A stretch of DNA of 64,000 bases from Rebecca billardiae RCC1528. Taxonomy: Eukaryota > Haptophyta. The notes under the pieces were generated by a model, which was not told the DNA's origin, did not search any database, and saw nothing but the letters and a program-made list of their open reading frames with translations. Shown here piece after piece: positions 1 through 10,830 of this stretch; positions within the stretch are counted from its first letter, which is position 1; the number at the start of each line of letters is the position of its first letter. Both the position numbers and the translations under genes were made by a program. The stretch spans positions 1,674,001-1,738,000 of the forward strand of contig OZ251228.1 of the NCBI GenBank assembly GCA_965240325.2, in the 5' to 3' direction.

Positions 1-280
1 TCGGCGTCGCCCTCAGCCGGGGCCCGCCGTTCGGAGGCGGGGTGCCCTCCTGCGAGTGGCGCGGCGCGCCGTGCGCGCGGCCGCCTGCCGCACTCTCCTG
101 CGCTCGCGCGGAGGGAAAAGCGGGGGCCGGTCCGCGGGGCGGGGGCGATGCGGGCGCGCGCTGAGCCGAGGCGAGCGGCGAGCGGCGAGCGGCGAGCGGC
201 GAGCGGCGAGCGCACGCGGCGCGGCGCGTGCTCGGACCGCAGGCTGGCTGGCGCACGCGCGCGCGCGCGCGCGGGCGCAC
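1..280 (-). other. Probable intron at the 3' side of the CHD gene, low-complexity
   Basis: Reading the minus strand, the CHD frame reaches a good splice donor (GCGCAG then GTGCGC) whose GT lies at 280-279. Beyond it the sequence is low-complexity: a GCGAGCG-type tandem near 171-215 and a GC dinucleotide run near 255-275. Donors of the same form are used by other genes here, so I read 1-280 as intron continuing off the window. The frame also stays open, so a direct run of low-complexity coding cannot be excluded. Confidence 0.5.
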
Positions 281-3200
281 CTGCGCTCGCGGCCGCTCCG
301 TCGGCCGGTGCTGCTGTTTTGCGCTCGGCGCGGCGGGCTGCCGCCTGCTCGCCTCCGCGCCGTCGCCGCCGCGCAGCAGGTAGCGGAAGCGCCGGTCGAG
401 GGCATCGCGCGAGGGCCAGGGCACGGCACCGGGCGGCCGCGCCGGCGCGGCCGCGCCCTCCTGCTCGCCCTCCGCGTCCACCAGCGCGATCCTCGAGAGC
501 ACACCCACGAGCGTCGTATCTCGGCGCACGAGATCGTACCCGTTGAGGCCATACAGCCAGAGGCCGACGATCAGGCAGCGGTCCTCCGGCACGCCCCAGC
601 CGGCGACGAGCGTGGGCGTGCGGCCGGGCAGCTGCGCGGCGTTGGGCACCTCGAGCGCGCTCAGCTCGCGCAGCCGCGCCGCGTACTGCTCGAGCACGCG
701 CTCCGGGATCACCTCGGCGCCCGCGCCGGCGGCCGCCGCCGCGTCCGCGCCGCCGCCCTCGCCGCCAAACGCGAGCGCGCCTTCGCGCGTGTACGGTGGC
801 GGCGCGCCCAGCCGGTCGAGCTCGGCGCCGGCCGCGTCGAGGCCGAGCCCCTTCGCGACGAAGCTGTGCAGCTCCCACGCCGCCTGCATCTTCTCCAGGT
901 ACGTCGTCGCGTTGCGCGCCACGCGCTCGAGGAACTTGGTCTCTCGCAGCACTGCGTCAGTGGCGCCCGTCTTGGCCTCGCGGTCGATGGCGAGCGCCGC
1001 GACGCGGAAGTCGGCGACGGTCGAGCCGGACTTGGTGAGGCAGAGCGCGGCGAAGCCGCTCGCCACCGCGCGCTGCTCGGTGACGGGCTTGCCGTAGCAC
1101 GTGCCCTCGTGCCCCGGCGTCGGCGTCGCGAGCTCGCACCGCCGCAGCCGCGTCGGGCCGAAGCGCAGGATCCCGCCGATGAAGACGTCTCGAGCTTTCT
1201 TGGACCACGCGCCCGAGACGCGCGAGCCCGCGCCGCCGCCCGCCTTGGCGTCGGCGTCGGCGTAGGACTCGTCGTCGTCGTCGTCGTCCGAGCGGCCGCC
1301 CGCGCCGCCCGCGCCGCTGTCCATCCCGAACCGCGACACCGTCCGCCGCTGCCTGTCGCCCAGCGACTCGAGCTGCTTCGGCTCGAACGTGAGCCCAATC
1401 TTGGCCCAGAAGTCGTCGTCGTCGACATTGATCTCGCGCGCGCCCGCGCCGCCCGACGAGACGAAGGTGGCCTTGGCGAAGGTGGAGCCCGCCTCGGCGA
1501 GGGAGTCGTACGTCTTGACGCGCGACGAGCGCTCCAGGATCTCGTCGATGTCCGCCTCGTTGAACCGCGCCGACGCGTCGTCCTCGCCCTCGTCGTTGAA
1601 GATGTGATACGCGCCGTGCTTGAGCAGCGTGTCGATCTCCTTGTTCGTCAGCTTGTCCGGCCGCCCGCCGCCCGCGGCGGCGGCGGCGGCGGCCTCGGCG
1701 GCGTTGCCGCGGTCGATGCCGCCGAGCACGGCGTGGTCGAGCCCCAGCTTGATCGACGCGCGGCGGAACATCTCCATCTCGTACGTGTTGCGCGTGATGA
1801 GCCGGTACACCTTGACCGCGTGCGTCTGGCCGATCCGGTGGCAGCGCGCCTGCGCCTGGATGTCGTTCTGCGGGTTCCAGTCCGAGTCGTAGATCACGAC
1901 GGTGTCGGCGGCGGTGAGGTTGATGCCGAGCCCGCCCGCGCGCGTGCACAGCAGGAACACGAAGATCTCCGAGCCCGGCCGCGAGAACCGGTCGATCGCC
2001 GACTGCCGGTCGTTTCCGCGAACGTTCCCGTCGAGCCGCTCGAACGCGTACTTGCGGAACTTGAGGTAGTCCTCGAGGATGTCGAGGCAGCGGACCATCT
2101 GCGAGAAGACGAGGACCTTGTGCCCGCCCGCCTTGAGCTTGGGCAGCAGCTTGTCCAGCAGCACCAGCTTCCCCGCCGCCTCGACGAGCAGCTTGAACAT
2201 CCCGCCCTCGTCGCCGGGCCCGATGTCGCTCGACGCGAGCACAGCGTCCTCGACGCCGTTCACGAGGAACGGGTGGTTGCAGCACTTGCGCAGCTCCATC
2301 ATGATGTTCATCAGGTTGACCGCGTTGTCGCCGCGCGCGCCGCGGTTGAGGAACTCCGTGTTCCGCTCGTAGATCGCGCGGTAGTACTGCTTCTGCAGCG
2401 CGGTCAGCTCCACCTCCACGATCGTCTCCTCCTTGGGCGGCACCGACTTCTCCACGTCGGCCTTCATGCGCCGCAGCAGGAACGGCTTGATCGCCTCGTT
2501 CAGCCGGTCGACGGCGGCGGAGGTGTCGAGCGCGCCGAAGCGCGCGTCGAAGTCGTCCTGCGACGGGAACTCGCGCGGCGCGACGAAGTGCAGCAGCGCG
2601 AACAGCTCCTCCTTCGAGTTCTGCAGAGGGGTGCCCGTGAGAAGCACCGTGTGGTCGATCGAGTACTCGTCGAGCGTGAGCGCGAGCCGCGACGTCGCGT
2701 TCTTGAGCCGGTGCGCCTCGTCGACGATGAGCGCGTTCCAGTGCACGTTCTTGAGCACGCCCTCCTTCTCGAGCACCATCTCGAACGTCGTGACGATCAC
2801 GTTGAACTTGTACAGCTCGTCGACGCGGTGCCTGCGCTCGTAGCGCCACTCGAACTCTTGCAGCGCGGCGCGGCTCTCCTTGTCGCCGTGGTACAGCACG
2901 CAGTTGAGGTCGGTCCAGCCCTCGATCTCGCGCGTCCAGTGGGGCACGGTGGAGAGCGGCGCGACGACGAGGAACGGCCCGCGGCACTGCTGCTCCGTGT
3001 ACAGGTAGTTGAGCAGCGAGACCGACTGCACCGTCTTGCCCAGCCCCATCTCGTCCGCCAAGATCACATTCCGTCCCTCGTGCCAGCTGAACGACAGCCA
3101 GTTGAGGCCCTCGAGCTGGTACGGGCGGAGCGAGTGGCCCGCGCGGTACGCGGGCGAGGCGCTGAGCTCGGCCCACGGGCGCAGCTGGTGCCGCCCGCGC

Positions 3201-4408
3201 ACGTGCTTGCGCAGCAGCTTCGCCGCCGGCGGCGTCGAGCGCTGCTCGAAGCGCGCGAGCGCGTCGTCGTCGCGCACCGCGCTCTCAAGCTCCCAAGTAC
3301 AAGACGAGTACGGCAGCGAGCGCCACTTGACGAGCAGGATGCGCGCGGCGGAGCGGCCCGGGCCGTACGGCCCGCGGTCGGCGGCGACGATGCGCTCCAC
3401 CTCGACGAACTGCGGGTCGAACGGCTCGTCGTCGTCGCCCGCCACCGTGGAGCTCGCGCGCTTGGCCTCGAAGCGCGAGATCCGGCCCGCGCCGCCGCGC
3501 TCCGCGAGCAGCTCCGACTCGGCCACCCAGCCGGTGTGCAGGTACGAGCGCCCCTTGAACTTGACGAGGTACTCGAGCTCGGCGCCCTCGGCGACCAGGC
3601 CCGCCGAGCCGCCGGCCGCGGGCGCGCGGCGCACGGCGAGCAGCTTCTCCACCTGCGGCGGCGCGCCGTCCAAGCCAAGGTTTGTGAACTTGCGCTCGGA
3701 GAGGGACGCGGGCACCTTGGCCGCGGCCGCGGCGGCGGCGTACTCGTCCTCGTCCTCGCTCGCCTCGTCCGAGAAGTAGATGTCACCCTCCGCGCCATCG
3801 TCGGTGTACCGCACGCTCCCGCCGCCGCGGTCGCGGCCCGAGCGCCGCGTCTCCGCCGCCGAGAGCGGCGGCCGGCCGCGCGCGCGCGACGACGGCGCCG
3901 AGCGTGCGCGCCTGCGCGAGCCGCCGGCGACGTAGTCCTCGTCCGTCTCGTCCGACGCGTCCTCCGCGTCGTCGTCGCTCCCACTCGCCACGTCGCGCGC
4001 GCGCCGACCGCCCCTGGGCGCGCGCGCCCCCGCGCCGCCGCCGCTCGGCGTGCGCGCGCGCCGCGGCTTGCCGCCACCGCGCGCAGCCGGCGGCGAGGGC
4101 GGCTGCGGCTTCGCCCTGGCGCGGCGGGGCGCCCTGTCCGACTCGCCGAACGTGTCGATGCTCACCTCGTTGTACTGCACCTGCCGGCGTCGGCGCAGGC
4201 CCTTGCCCGCCGTCTCCTCCTCGGCCTGCAGCTGCGCCTGCAGCCGCGCGGCATACGCCGCGTCCGCATCGACGTCCGCGCTGCCGCCACCGTCGGCGGC
4301 GGAGGCGTCAGCGTCGGCGCCGTCGACGTCAGCATCGCCATTGACGTCCATGCCCGCATCGGCACCTGCCTCCTCGGCCAAGTCCAGGCGCTCATCCTCG
4401 GCGTCCAT
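281..4408 (-). CDS. CHD-type chromatin remodeling ATPase, 5' part of gene
   Basis: This is the N-terminal ~1,376 codons of an SNF2-family ATPase that slides nucleosomes in the nucleus. The ATG is at 4408-4406. After an acidic, low-complexity N-terminus come two chromodomains (LEYLVKFKGRSYLHTGW near residue 273 and LLVKWRSLPYSSCTWE near 360), which place it in the CHD group. The ATPase follows: DEMGLGKT near 453, VDEAHRLKN near 558, GTPLQNS, then the helicase C lobe ending in QARCHRIGQ near 857. A C-terminal segment with PEDRCLIVGLWLYG resembles the SANT-SLIDE-like part of CHD1 proteins. No stop or intron is apparent across 4.1 kb, and a CAG/GTGCGC donor at 281/280 suggests that more exons lie outside. 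CHD1-like or plant PICKLE-like cannot be separated by eye; no PHD finger is seen in this part. Confidence 0.93.
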
Positions 4409-6029
4409 TCCGCGTCGCGTCAGGCCGAATTGCTGCCTTCACGCCCGCGCGAAGCCAGTACGTATGCCGGCACGGCGCGCCGCGCGCCCTTGCTCTGTCA
4501 GCCTCCGGCTCTCCATGTCGCGTCCACTGGGGACACGGCACCCAGGGTCGGAGAAAATCGGCGCGCTTTTTATTTCCGCCTTGCATTTATTCAGCCGCGC
4601 GCTGCGCGGCGGACGCGCGCGTCTCGGGCGAGCGGGCGACGGCGCCGCGCTCCCGTGCGTGTGGACGATCCCGCGAGCGCAGAGCCGGCGAGCTAGGCTG
4701 GGCAGTCGTGCTGAAGTGCCATTCGCCGCTTCGCGCCGCGCATCGCATTCGGCTGTACTTGCCTCGGGCCAGCACTTGTCTGTGCACACCGCCACACGGC
4801 CAGCCCGTCGCCCGCGTGCGCCATGCGAGGCGAGACACACACGGAGCATGCGCTTCCGCGCGGCGAGGCCTACGCTGTACGCACTGCGCTACCTTGCGCC
4901 GCCGCGCATGAGCGCGGGTCCGAACAGCTGCGTTCAGGTGTGCTGATTGCATCATTCATACGAGCCGATTGGTCGAACAAGCGCTCTGGCCCGACGATGA
5001 CGTTGCAGCGCACGCCATGCTGATATGCGGTGACGCGGAGCATGTGCGCTCGCGCGGAGTGGCCACACGCGTGACCGCTGTCCAGCTCTGCCCCGGCATT
5101 GAACTCCGTGACTCGTGCTCCGACGTCAATCTTGGCCCGAGCTAGTACGTGCATGTATGCGTGCTGATGCAGAATATACCTGAACGAGGCCCATGATGGC
5201 CTGCCTGCGTGTATGTGCCTCCTCGGATGACACGGCGCGTGTATGAATGTGTGTATACTACCTTGTCAAGCAGTAGCTCACGTCTGGACGTTCGTGTCGA
5301 ACTTCACGGTGCGCATCGTGCACACACGGTCAGCCTTGATAGATGCACCCGTGCAGCCGGAAGGCAGCATCAGCCTGCCTAAGACGTGAGCATCCAGCCC
5401 CGACGCCGCTTCCGGTGCCTGAATGGCGCGCGCTCCTTTCACGCGGGAATGTGCTCACTACATCACTATCCAGAAGGGCGCATGTCCGTGCTTTGCATGC
5501 TCACATGACCCTCGCCGTAGGTCGATGCCAACCGCTGCGTGATGCTCGATCATGCCTTTTGACGGCTGTGTGACCCGTGCAGATGCGTATGCCAGGCAGC
5601 TTACTGTGACGAGCGATGACGCGTGCATACACTACCTGGACATTGCCCAGTGCAACCAAGTGCCGGACGCCGACGCCGCTGCTCGCGGCACGCGTGCAGT
5701 CAGCCGAGGAATGCACACAACTTCCTTGTTGGTGCGGCGCACGCGATGGCCTGAGGCGCGGCGGATGCAGTGATTCCGAACGGCGAGCGGTGGAACGACG
5801 CAAATGGCTGCTCTTCAGCCGCGCTCAACCACGCGCACCGCCTTCGCGGGCACGCAACTACCGCAGGAGGGCGCGCAGTCGGCGCCCATCTCGCCCCTCC
5901 AGCGCCGCCCAGCGCGCTGTCAGCGCAGCCGCCAGCGGCAGAGGTTGGTGGTGCTCTGACGGCATCACCAACATATTCGGAAAAGAAAATCCCCACCCGA
6001 AATTCCTGCGCCCAGTGGATGTCCGGACG
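4409..6029. other. Intergenic, no gene recognised
   Basis: About 1.6 kb upstream of the CHD gene. Reading frames on both strands are short and show no recognisable family. Sequence next to the CHD start remains GC-rich and may hold its 5' UTR and promoter; no convincing TATA box was found. Confidence 0.5.
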
Positions 6030-6865
6030 ATGGATCCTGACTGCCGGCACTGCCAGTTTGCCCGGTCGTCGGCAAGGCCGAACGGCGGCCGCGGGGCGAG
6101 CCAGGCGAGAAGGTTGCCGCGCTCACAAGTCACAGCATTCGTCGTGGGCGTGCTTGCGCTGCTGGGGGCTTTGCACGGCGCGCGCCCCACGTGCTTCCCC
6201 CTCCCACGGGCAAGGATGGGCCGGTCAGCAACGCCACGTTGTACGACAACTGGGTCGAGTTCATCGACCTGAACGACCAGCTCGCCAACGTCTCCTGGCT
6301 CACATATACTTGCGCTCTCCCTGAGCACAAGTCTTCCGAACGCGTCCATGCCAACTGCACGAAGATCAACGTGCCTGCCGGGTGCACAGGCAGCTCATCA
6401 CCGGCCAGGTTTTTTCCGGATCACGTGCGCTGGTGAGCAACACTCGCAAGCTGGCATATGCGCGTACCCGCGCGACTTCCCTGCCGAGCTCGAATTGGCT
6501 GTGTATTCATCACGAACTTCCGCTTCAACTTCAAATAGTTCGACAGGGAGTACACGCTGACGTTTCCTTCGCTCCCACGTGCCCAAGACTACGAGCTCGT
6601 CTGCAACGAGTCGGTCTACCCGTGGTACATTGGCGGCTCGGGCTGGGATGGGAAGTACGTGCGATCAGGTAGCCCATTCGGCAGAGACGTACAGTATACC
6701 TTCTATGGACCTACAAGCCAACAAGAACACAAGCAGCTGGTGTTTGACATCCCGCAGTCCATGCATGGCGAGTCCCAACACACCACCGAGAGCAACGCCA
6801 ACTACTACCCGCTCCCTCCCAACCAGTTATTCCGGTTTCAGCTGGCTTTTCGGGGCGTACTGTAG
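6030..6865 (+). pseudogene. Decayed gene for a secreted or membrane-anchored glycoprotein-like protein
   Basis: Coding-like peptide runs through several frames. ATG at 6030 opens frame A with a hydrophobic segment (VTAFVVGVLALLGALHGA, near 6135-6190) typical of a signal peptide or anchor. Around 6200 it passes to another frame (KDGPVSNATLYDNWVEFIDL and onwards), back to frame A near 6400-6510 (AYPRDFPAELELAVY), then to the second frame (VFITNFRFNFK, stop TAG at 6536, FDREYTLTFPSLPR onward) and ends at TAG 6863-6865. N-glycosylation sequons (NAT, NVS, NCT, NES) recur. The frame switches lie too close together for introns of the size seen elsewhere (93-165 bp), so frameshift decay plus a nonsense mutation is the simplest reading; assembly error is the alternative. 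Family not recognised. Confidence 0.55.
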
Positions 6866-7010
6866 CCTAGCAGTCTGTAGCCAGTCCGCGTCAGGGCTTC
6901 GGACCGAGTGAATGAGTGCTGATCTCTGGCGGGCGGACCGCGCGGTGACCTGCGCGGACGGGCGTACGTTGGAATAGCCGCTACGAGTTACGACTGCATG
7001 TATCATGTAT

Positions 7011-7012
<2 letters not shown>

Positions 7013-7085
<73 letters not shown>
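7013..7085. repeat. (GA)n microsatellite, 73 bp
   Basis: Uninterrupted GA dinucleotides about 150 bp after the end of the decayed gene. The surrounding 6866-7266 holds no gene I can support. Confidence 0.95.
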
Positions 7086-7087
<2 letters not shown>

Positions 7088-7266
7088 TCTATATAGCTAA
7101 GCTGAGAACACTGCGAACTGCTCATGTAGGCTACAGGTCCGGGCGGCTTGGTGGCCGGCGCCAAGCCAATAGGCAATACACTCCGCCAGCGCGCCACTGC
7201 TAACTGGGCAGCTGCGACGTCGGCGAATACATCACCCGTGGTACGTTCCGACGATAGGCACCAGCG

Positions 7267-7728
7267 TCAGGCCGCAGGGCGATTCGGCACCGGCACCTCG
7301 GCCTGGTTCCGCTCTTGCTGCTTTGCCAGGGCCTGCTTGGCTCCGTCACACGCGATTTCCGCTGCCTGGGCAGTCACCACATCTCCGCTCTTGCAGCGGA
7401 TGACGCCAAAGACCTCCTCGGAGTCCGCTCGCATGCATGCATTGCAGACAGCGACGGCGACGCGAGAGAGGTTCTCCGAACCAAGCGCCGCCCGTTGAGC
7501 TTCGAGCCAGCTCGCCTGGGACTGAGCCAGTGCGATTGTCACCGGAGGATGGGAGCCCTCGGCACCATCTGGAGGCACGAGCGGCGCGCCAGAGCTGGAT
7601 TGGTGCATGATACAGCACCGAAACGCCTTGCCGATGTCCGGCAGGTCGAACTTCTCGGCCATGGCATGCAGGAACGCTGCCTGGCCGGGCGCGAGGGTGA
7701 GGTCGACGGACGTCTTCTCACCCCCCAT
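7267..7728 (-). CDS. Small protein with two similar beta-helix-helix-like repeats
   Basis: Predicted protein of 153 aa, ATG at 7728-7726, stop TGA at 7269-7267. An upstream in-frame GTG exists but the ATG is preferred. Two halves resemble each other: residues about 7-43 (SVDLTLAPGQAAFLHAMAEK, ending GKAFRCCIMH) and about 64-102 (VTIALAQSQASWLEAQR, ending VAVCNACM). Each looks like a short beta strand followed by two helices, reminiscent of ribbon-helix-helix domains; that fold is an inference. The tail is rich in Ala, Gln and Glu. The promoter side carries a 12-bp direct repeat (7739-7750 and 7760-7771) and a 34-bp motif (7886-7919) also found upstream of the gene starting at 54016. I do not recognise a named family. 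Confidence 0.6.
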   Translation of the reverse strand: MGGEKTSVDLTLAPGQAAFLHAMAEKFDLPDIGKAFRCCIMHQSSSGAPLVPPDGAEGSHPPVTIALAQSQASWLEAQRAALGSENLSRVAVAVCNACMRADSEEVFGVIRCKSGDVVTAQAAEIACDGAKQALAKQQERNQAEVPVPNRPAA

Positions 7729-7738
7729 CGTGCGAAGG

Positions 7739-7771
7739 CGGCGTCGCGATAATATGGGCCGGCGTCGCGAT
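7739..7771. repeat. 12-bp direct repeat upstream of the small two-repeat gene
   Basis: CGGCGTCGCGAT occurs at 7739-7750 and 7760-7771, a 21-bp period (two helical turns), starting 11 bp upstream of the minus-strand ATG at 7728. It may be a small duplication or a regulatory pair. Confidence 0.5.
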
Positions 7772-7885
7772 ATTAAAAGGAGCACGTTATTCACGTGGAC
7801 TAGCCTGTCCGGCCCCCCTCCGCTGGCTACTAGCCAGTGTAGAGTCGGACAGCCTACACGTGGACGGATACATACAGTACTGTCG

Positions 7886-7919
7886 ATCTCGCCTGCCTGA
7901 GCTGTGTGCGTCTCTTATT
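7886..7919 (-). repeat. 34-bp interspersed motif, copy A
   Basis: Plus-strand sequence starts ATCTCGCCTGCCTGAGCTGT. It is identical over 34 bp to 54085-54118 and shares a 23-bp core with 18615-18650. Strand is given as minus because copies A and C both lie upstream of minus-strand genes (ATGs at 7728 and 54016). Function unknown: promoter element, small RNA gene part or a transposon end are all possible. Confidence 0.8.
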
Positions 7920-8572
7920 CTTGCGCTCTTCGCGGGCCCACTCGTCCCGATGGGGCGTGGGGCCGCGCCTGGCCCTGTTCACAAGGTGTTTGTGTTCGGG
8001 GCAGGCGAAGGCTCTGTGCCACAACCGGGGTAGGTGGGCAGACAGGGGCTGGCGGCAGCCGAGAGGGGCCGCTTTCCCCCGCCCCCGCTGCTGCGAAGGC
8101 GGCGGGGGTGCGCTGCTTGCCTCCGCAGGCGAGCAGCGCGCAGTTTACGCCGGGCATGTGGACCTGCCCACCCTTCATCTTCCAGTTCTTCCCTTCGGCT
8201 GGGGCTCGATCAGTCGACGTGGCGTCGCTCACAGCGCAGGCAGGTGTTTGGCGCGGCTGCACTCTCGAGGTGGCTGGGATACAACATCCAGGTGCAGCAC
8301 CCTCCCCGTGTGGTGTCAGAGCGCGCTCCCGAGCGCGTGCCTCCGAGCGCGGGGCGGCCGCTTGCTGCAATGGCCGCCTCGATGAGGTGCGGCAACGCGC
8401 CCCTCACCTGCCTGCGCCGGTCTGTTTTGTGGCGGTGTCTTTGTGCAGTGTTGGATGGCGTCAATCACGCCTTAACCAAGTGTGCACGTGAAAACATAGT
8501 AAACTGTAGTAAACTGTACAGGTGCTATGGCCTATTTCTGGACGATGCCGTTTTCTGGACAAGCGCGTGGCC

Positions 8573-9995
8573 ATGGTGAAGCGCACCGACGAGTCGCCCG
8601 CCAAGCGGCGCAAGACGCCAGCAGCGCGCATCGCCAACCCCCGGAACCAGGCGGAGTACGCCATGAACAAGTCCAACCACGACGAGAAGCAGCGGCAGCT
8701 GCGCACGGCGCTGAAGTGGTGCCGCGATGAGGCAGACGCGGGGCGTGCGAAGGGCGCGGTCGACCGCGCGATCAGCTCGGATCGGTGGCCCGCCTTCATC
8801 ACGTCTACCTCAGCCCGCCGGACACGACGGGGCTGACGCAGCCGCTCGACCAGATCAACCAGGTGCTGCACTACTACTGCTCGGTGAGTACCAAGAAGTG
8901 GGCGCGCTACCAGCAGTCGAAGCTGCTCGCGCAGCGCATGCGCGAGGTGCGCGCCGATCTCGGCGACGATGAGATCAACCTCGAGGATGCAGTCGACGGC
9001 GACGGCGATGACGACGATGATGAGGGCGGCAGCGACGACGACGGCGACGGGGGCGACGACTCGGCCGAGGAGGGGCGGCGACGCGGCGCGGGCGAGGGCG
9101 CGAAGAAGTCTCTCTCGAAGCGCGACTTCCACCTTCTCCTGGGCACTCGTGGGAGGGCTTCTGTAAGAAAGAGAGCGTCATCGGCGCCTTCAAGCGCTGC
9201 GGCATCACCGCGAGCGGCGTCGACATCGGCTTGATGCAGCAGGACAAGTTCGCGGTCGCCGATCTGCTACTCAACCCCGAGCGCGTGTTCGAGGCTGCTC
9301 CCGCGGCCGCGGAGGGTGCCGGCCACCGCGGTGCGGTGCGCCGCGCGATCGACTACGGCGCCGGTGGCATCCCGGCCGAGTACACGCCCGTGTCCTCCAC
9401 CCACCGTGCCGGCTCGACGCTCGACCTGCATCACCGTCTCTCCGAGCAGCAGACGGTGATCGAGAGCCTCCGTGCTCAGATCAAGTGGCACGAGACGACG
9501 GTCAAGATGCCCAACGCCGAGGAGGCGGAGGCGCTGCTGCCGTTCGACGTCGTGGGCAAGAAGGTCGAGGGCGGCCGGAAGCGCGCAAACAAGGAGAAGT
9601 TCGGTTCGGCCGAGCTGGTCTGCTTCCTCGAGGGCCAGGAGGCAGCCGATCAGGCGGCTGTGACGGCGGCCGCCGATGCCGAGGCAAAGCGCGCTGCGAA
9701 GGCGGCACGGCGCGCCGAGACCGAGGCCGCGGCAGCTGCGAACGTCGACCAGCGCGATGCGCTCGAGCGCGCCTTCAAGGCCTGCGAGAGGGCGCGCGCC
9801 AACTCGGCTGAGCCATGCGCGTGCGGCGCAGATTCGGCCGCGACGTGCACGTGCCGGACGCATCACTTCTGTCCGCATTGCAGGCGCGTGCAGAAGACGG
9901 CATGCAAGAAGCAGAAGTGCCAGCCGCATCTCGTGGGTGCGCCTTTGGAGGCTGTCATCGACATCGACACGACGATCACGATGGATGACGCTTAG
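8573..9995 (+). pseudogene. Remnant of pogo-like (DDE_1) transposase
   Basis: The N-terminal part (ATG at 8573, basic stretch SPAKRRKTP, helix-rich segment ending KGAVDRAISSDRWP) is joined near 8785, in another frame, to LSPPDTTGLTQPLDQINQ. That matches the region just after the second catalytic residue in pogo/Tigger transposases, usually PPNTTSLLQPLD. The intervening DNA-binding and first catalytic parts are missing. An acidic tract follows, then a 1-bp frameshift near 9145-9155, after which WEGFCKKESVIGAFKRCGI continues the family's post-catalytic segment. The C-terminus has a coiled-coil region and a Cys/His cluster (CPHCRRVQKTACKKQKC) and ends at TAG 9993-9995. Two breaks and a lost core mean it is not active. 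Confidence 0.8.
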
Positions 9996-10557
9996 ACCCT
10001 AGCAGTAGGTTTGTATCACGGGGGTAGCTGTCGTTAACGACTCGCCGCAGCGGAGTGATGACAAGCCTAGTCTTTGATAGATGATCGGCCGGGACGAGAC
10101 TGCTCGGGTACTCGTCTGTCTCGTGTGTCACGGCCGGTGCTCCGCGCCGAGCGGCATCCGGACACAGGGGCGTCAGCATGCCGACGCCGACGGCGCGCCG
10201 CTTCAGGCCGCGCGCAGCAGCGCACGGTTACCCCGGAGTGGGTGGCGACGCTGTCGCAGGAGGGCGTGGGCTCACAGAACTGGTGATCTAGCACATGGTC
10301 GGCTGATGAGACTGATCGCGTGCAGAGCTGAGCTATCAGATAGCTGCATGACAACGCGGGTGCTTTGTGAGAACGCGTAGCATGTGCCAGGCACCGAACG
10401 CAGGTGAATGGACTAGTGGAGCAGAGAACGCGTGGTATATGCCTGGACTAGGTCGTCAAGTAAGTCCAGCGAGCTACTGCGGCCCTTCCTGTCCGGTCTC
10501 AAGCATTCCTGGCCCACCCAACATGCGCGCACAGCTTCACGACCGCACGTCCACGGT

Positions 10558-10575
10558 TTGTCCAGAAAACGGCAT
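10558..10575 (-). repeat. Inner inverted repeat of the pogo-like element, right side
   Basis: TTGTCCAGAAAACGGCAT is the exact reverse complement of 8545-8562, which directly follows the left terminal repeat. On the right side it lies 166 bp inside the terminal repeat, so the right end looks extended by an insertion or the element has nested ends. Confidence 0.8.
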
Positions 10576-10830
10576 GTGCCCAGATCTGGGCTATGCCGAA
10601 GTCGAGCACGTTGCTCACCAACGCGATGGCCGATGACGATGAGACTTCGTGTGCCTACCTTTAACTCCACGCTGGTTCGCGTGGTGGCATCGTGGGCGGG
10701 CTAGTCCGCCATGGCTGGACGTGAGAGCTACTTGGATTTTCCGTCCAGAAATAGGCCATAGCACCTGTACCCGGTGCGCTGGGGCGTCAAGCGCGCGTTG
10801 CCGCGTTCCCGCGCACTGCACAGCTGCAGG

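Larger units (their letters stand above)
7729..8516. other. Spacer between the small minus-strand gene and the pogo-like element
   Basis: Nearly 800 bp without a recognisable gene. Open frames on both strands are GC-bias artefacts without family similarity. It contains the short direct repeat and the 34-bp motif copy listed separately. Confidence 0.4.
8519..10767. mobile_element. Pogo/Tc1-like DNA transposon, internally deleted copy
   Basis: The ends are perfect 26-bp inverted repeats (8519-8544 and 10742-10767) beginning CAGGTGCTATGGCC, flanked by TA on both sides (8517-8518, 10768-10769). A TA duplication and CAG start are the hallmark of the Tc1/mariner/pogo superfamily. The interior carries a broken DDE_1-type transposase (8573-9995). 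A second inverted pair of 18 bp lies just inside the left end (8545-8562) and 166 bp inside the right end (10558-10575). At 2.25 kb it lacks the catalytic core, so it could move only with a transposase supplied elsewhere. Confidence 0.9.

Noticed and set aside
957-3176. 739-codon minus-strand frame inside the CHD gene
   Set aside because: Out of frame with the conserved helicase motifs; Arg-rich shadow.
56-4696. 1,546-codon open frame on the plus strand
   Set aside because: It is the antisense shadow of the CHD gene; composition-driven Arg/Ala/Leu-rich translation, whereas the minus strand shows ordered SNF2 and chromodomain motifs.
7915-8370. Open frames on both strands between the small gene and the pogo-like element
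   Set aside because: No family similarity, overlapping frames in both directions, and no start context; treated as GC artefact.
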